This document shows, one piece after another, positions 61,401 through 64,000 of a DNA stretch of 64,000 bases. The notes beneath the pieces are model-generated. The model saw nothing but the letters and a program-made list of their open reading frames with translations, was not told where the DNA came from and made no database searches. This DNA is from Trifolium pratense (taxonomy: Eukaryota; Streptophyta; Magnoliopsida; Fabales; Fabaceae). Numbering within the stretch: position 1 is the stretch's first letter; each line of letters opens with the position of its first letter. Where the stretch lies: positions 19,254,127 to 19,318,126 of the forward strand of contig NC_060062.1 in NCBI RefSeq assembly GCF_020283565.1, in the 5' to 3' direction. Both the position numbers and the translations under genes were made by a program.

Positions 61401-62438
61401 TTCCCTTGTTGATATGGATTTTTAATGAATAATAATTGAAAACTGTAAACTAATGCCTTAATTAAGGAAGCAAATATAGTAAAAATATCTTGAAATTTGT
61501 GTAATCAAACTCTTAAAAATATAAACGGTGTTATTTTTTACATAAAACTTATTTATTTTAATTTCTTTAATTAGTTGCCCATGATACTAGTAATTAGCAT
61601 GACCTATACTATTTTTATGAAAGACAACTACAGATTAATTATTAAGTAAAAAAAAGTACAGATTAGTTAAATCATTGATTAACAATGGATGCATAAAAAT
61701 AATGAACCTATTAAAGAGAAACTAATTTAGGAAATGACAAAGAAAAAAGTGGATAATAATAAAATACACTAATACATTCTTTTTATGAAAAAAATTTAAA
61801 ATATAAGGATGTTGCTCTAATTTATGACAGAAAAGATCATATTAATACTCTGAAACCACCAAATCCTTGAGTTAGTAATAAAATAATATTATTAGTATAA
61901 TAATAATAATAATAGTATTATACTTAAAATTATTAAATAAAAAGCAGACATCATACATTTTATACTTTAAGAATTTGGTTTTAAAATACTTTGAACCAAG
62001 ACATCGTCCTACAATTTATTTATTTTTATGCTAAAATTTCATTTTAAAGCAAATAAATAACCGAGTGTAACAAGTTCAAATCATTCTCTATTTATATTAC
62101 ATTACATGCAATATCTATTAACTGAGTTATCGACACATCATTCAATAATCCTACAATTGTTTTTCTTATATAAATAACAAAAAAAAAAAAAGAAGAGAGA
62201 CATAAGAGAGAGGTGACAGTTTATGCAGAGTTAGAGGAGATAGTACAGATCTGTTTGACCAAAATCTTTCACAACACAACACAACACAACACAAATCAGG
62301 TTCTTACTTCTAATCTTAAAATCTCCAATTTCCAACATCATCATCATTTCATCAAACATTAACCCCTTTTTCTCTCTCTTCAAAACAAAAAAAAATTGCA
62401 AAATTTTCAGAGCTTGAAGAAGATTAAGAACAACAACA
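58481..62438. other. Intergenic region between TNL and MAP kinase
   Basis: No gene is supported. It is strongly AT-rich, with many A and T runs. A stretch at about 59025-59280 (GACAAAAAAAGATAAAATAA ... TTCCGGATCTGCAACG) and one at 59630-59815 ending in an A-run look like retrotransposon 3' ends, but I cannot assign them. The last ~240 bases are probably MAP kinase promoter and 5' UTR. Confidence 0.5.
62272..62293. repeat. (ACAAC)n short tandem repeat in the MAP kinase 5' leader
   Basis: CACAACACAACACAACACAA repeats a 5-base unit about four times, upstream of the start codon at 62439. Confidence 0.85.
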
Positions 62439-62917
62439 ATGGAAGGAGGAGGAGGAGCTCCACCTACCGACACCGTGATGTCGGATGCAGCAGCGGTTCC
62501 ACAGCAGCAGATGGGGATCGAGAATATTCCTGCAACCCTTAGCCATGGTGGTAGGTTCATTCAATACAACATATTCGGTAATATGTTTGAAGTTACTGCT
62601 AAATACAAACCACCCATCATGCCAATCGGTAAAGGTGCTTATGGTATTGTTTGGTATGTTAAATACAAACCCTTTTCTTTTTTTGAGATTTTTCATTCAA
62701 ATTAATCATAAAGTTTGCTTTTTTAATTTCTTGGGTATGTATGTAAAAAATGGACTTTTTCTTTTTGTTTTTTGGTTATGTTTATAGCTCTGCTCATAAT
62801 TCTGAGACAAATGAACATGTTGCCATCAAGAAGATTGCAAATGCTTTTGATAACAAAATTGATGCCAAGAGGACTCTCCGTGAAATCAAGCTGCTTCGTC
62901 ATATGGATCATGAAAAC
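62439..62917 (+). CDS. MPK6: MPK6-type mitogen-activated protein kinase, first two exons (runs off the window)
   Basis: Exons 62439-62653 and 62788-62917 encode the first 115 aa. The N-terminal tail is Gly/Ala/Pro/Gln-rich ([18 protein letters not shown]), followed by [20 protein letters not shown], typical of group-A MAPKs (Arabidopsis MPK6, alfalfa SIMK). The glycine loop is [12 protein letters not shown], the ATP-binding lysine is in HVAIKKI, and helix C is [15 protein letters not shown]. The split codon at Cys in GIVC and the end after HEN match the known exon structure of this family. Kinase lobe 2, the TEY activation loop and the stop lie beyond 64000. From 62918 to the right edge there is only intron. 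Family members relay immune, stress and stomatal-development signals. Confidence 0.93.
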
Positions 62918-64000
62918 GTTAGTGAGTAATGATGAATCATTGTTTTTTTTTGTTTTGTGTGTTGTGTGCGCGTCCGTGCGTGTGTTTGTGTTAATTTGTG
63001 TGATATGATATCTATCTATTGTTTTATTGTGGTTTGAGATGAAGTTGTTGTTTACTGGATCCTGATTTGTGTGTTTGAGTGCTTCAAAATCAATCAACCA
63101 TTTTGTCCATATGATGTAAATAGTGTATGTGTTTGTTCCTTTTCAGATGTGAAACAGTTTTAGCTTTGAAGCTAATTAGGGGTTAATGGTTTCAAGGCTA
63201 TATACATTAACCGTGTACATCTGTTTGTCTATTTGTTTTAGCTTTTGAGAGGTTTCGGAGAGGATTCTAGTGGAAGCAAGAATAACTTAATTTGTTGAAA
63301 TTAAGTTTTTCTTTAATTGTTTCTGCTGTAATCGGAAACAAACCGGTGTTGGGTTATGCAAACACCGAAAGTAAAATTATTTCCATTGACAGTTAGTAGC
63401 TTGTGCCAAGATGACATCTGATCAATCGTAAACTTAACACAGAAAAATTCTGTCCAAAACGGAATGTCAATGATGAGCGCCTGTTTCTGTTTGATATCCT
63501 TGCAACCATTGATTAGTTTATCCTCTTGTAAGGAATCTTGGATGGAGCAGTTATTTTCCATTCCGCCCCTGTCTTAACACGTGTATTTTATTGATTACAT
63601 TTCACTTTAGATGCTTTTTACGATATGCTGCACACGTCACATACTTGTCGCTTGTGTAATGCCGGCTGACAGACACTGTTTTTCCGTACTTCGATTAAAA
63701 AATATCGCATTTATAGAAAGGTCGCTTCTTTTTGTCTAGTAGTTCAAATAACAAAATGGAAAAATGTGTTCATTCTTAGGTCATATAAGCCTATAGAGTG
63801 TCATATTTTTAGGGGCCGGATGCCGGACAAGGGGGGTGTCCAATTATCTTCATGAGGAGTAATGCCAAAACTTGCTAGCATTAGAAACTGTGTTGTCAAT
63901 TGCAGATAGCGAAAAATAGTGATTTGTTCAAATTCCGCTAAGCAAAGTTGCTATAACACTGCTATAGCTGCTACTTAATAATATTTTGTACTAAATAGCG
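62918..64000. other. Large intron 2 of the MAP kinase gene, open at the right edge
   Basis: At least 1083 bases with no third exon found (I looked for a VVAIRD-like start). At 63891-64000 it carries the dispersed repeat also seen at 7200-7266. Confidence 0.7.

Noticed and set aside
1..64000. CRISPR arrays, operons, riboswitches and bacterial terminators
   Set aside because: The window is plant nuclear DNA with spliced genes; no regularly spaced identical repeats with unique spacers occur.

Overview
This is plant nuclear DNA, most likely from a papilionoid legume; Medicago or a close relative is my inference, not proven. The evidence is AT-rich sequence, genes split by many short GT-AG introns, a TIR-NBS-LRR gene, a plant group-A MAP kinase, plastid-type cysteine synthases, and many MITE, SINE and hAT-like elements. 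I assembled exons by hand from splice sites and protein family motifs. All gene models except the last, which runs off the right edge, close in frame.

Left third (1-22.5 kb), all on the minus strand: an ancient tandem segmental duplication. Unit A has a short-chain dehydrogenase/reductase (SDR-A, 98-1376) followed by an O-acetylserine(thiol)lyase/cysteine synthase (OASTL-A, 4922-8760). Unit B repeats the pair (SDR-B 12257-13933; OASTL-B 16132-22513), and the intergenic DNA is also recognisably shared. OASTL-B looks conventional. OASTL-A is intact but has changed the substrate loop (TSGNT to TGGNT), the loop that binds serine acetyltransferase (KPGPHK to KPRPHI), the N-terminus and one intron. 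It is the best candidate here for a new enzyme activity.

Middle (22.5-34.8 kb): a gene-poor block of repeats. It holds a dead pectin methylesterase copy, two hAT-like elements with 8-bp target duplications, a 1.8-kb Mutator-like element with one of those hAT elements nested inside it, an almost identical 1.31-kb tandem duplication that starts inside the Mutator-like terminus, a SINE, and microsatellites.

Right half, plus strand: a complete SAC9-type phosphoinositide phosphatase (34825-45472, 13 exons, 1621 aa, WW domain inside the SAC region); a small protein with features of plastid/thylakoid targeting (46183-46785); a HAD-family phosphatase-like gene with a probable GC-AG first intron (50130-53967); a complete TIR-NBS-LRR immune receptor (54599-58480); and the first two exons of an MPK6-type MAP kinase (62439 to beyond the window). 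A dead rhomboid-protease fragment lies on the minus strand near 48.3 kb. These right-hand genes look like unrelated neighbours. I found no CRISPR, tRNA or rRNA genes and no sign of organellar or bacterial DNA.
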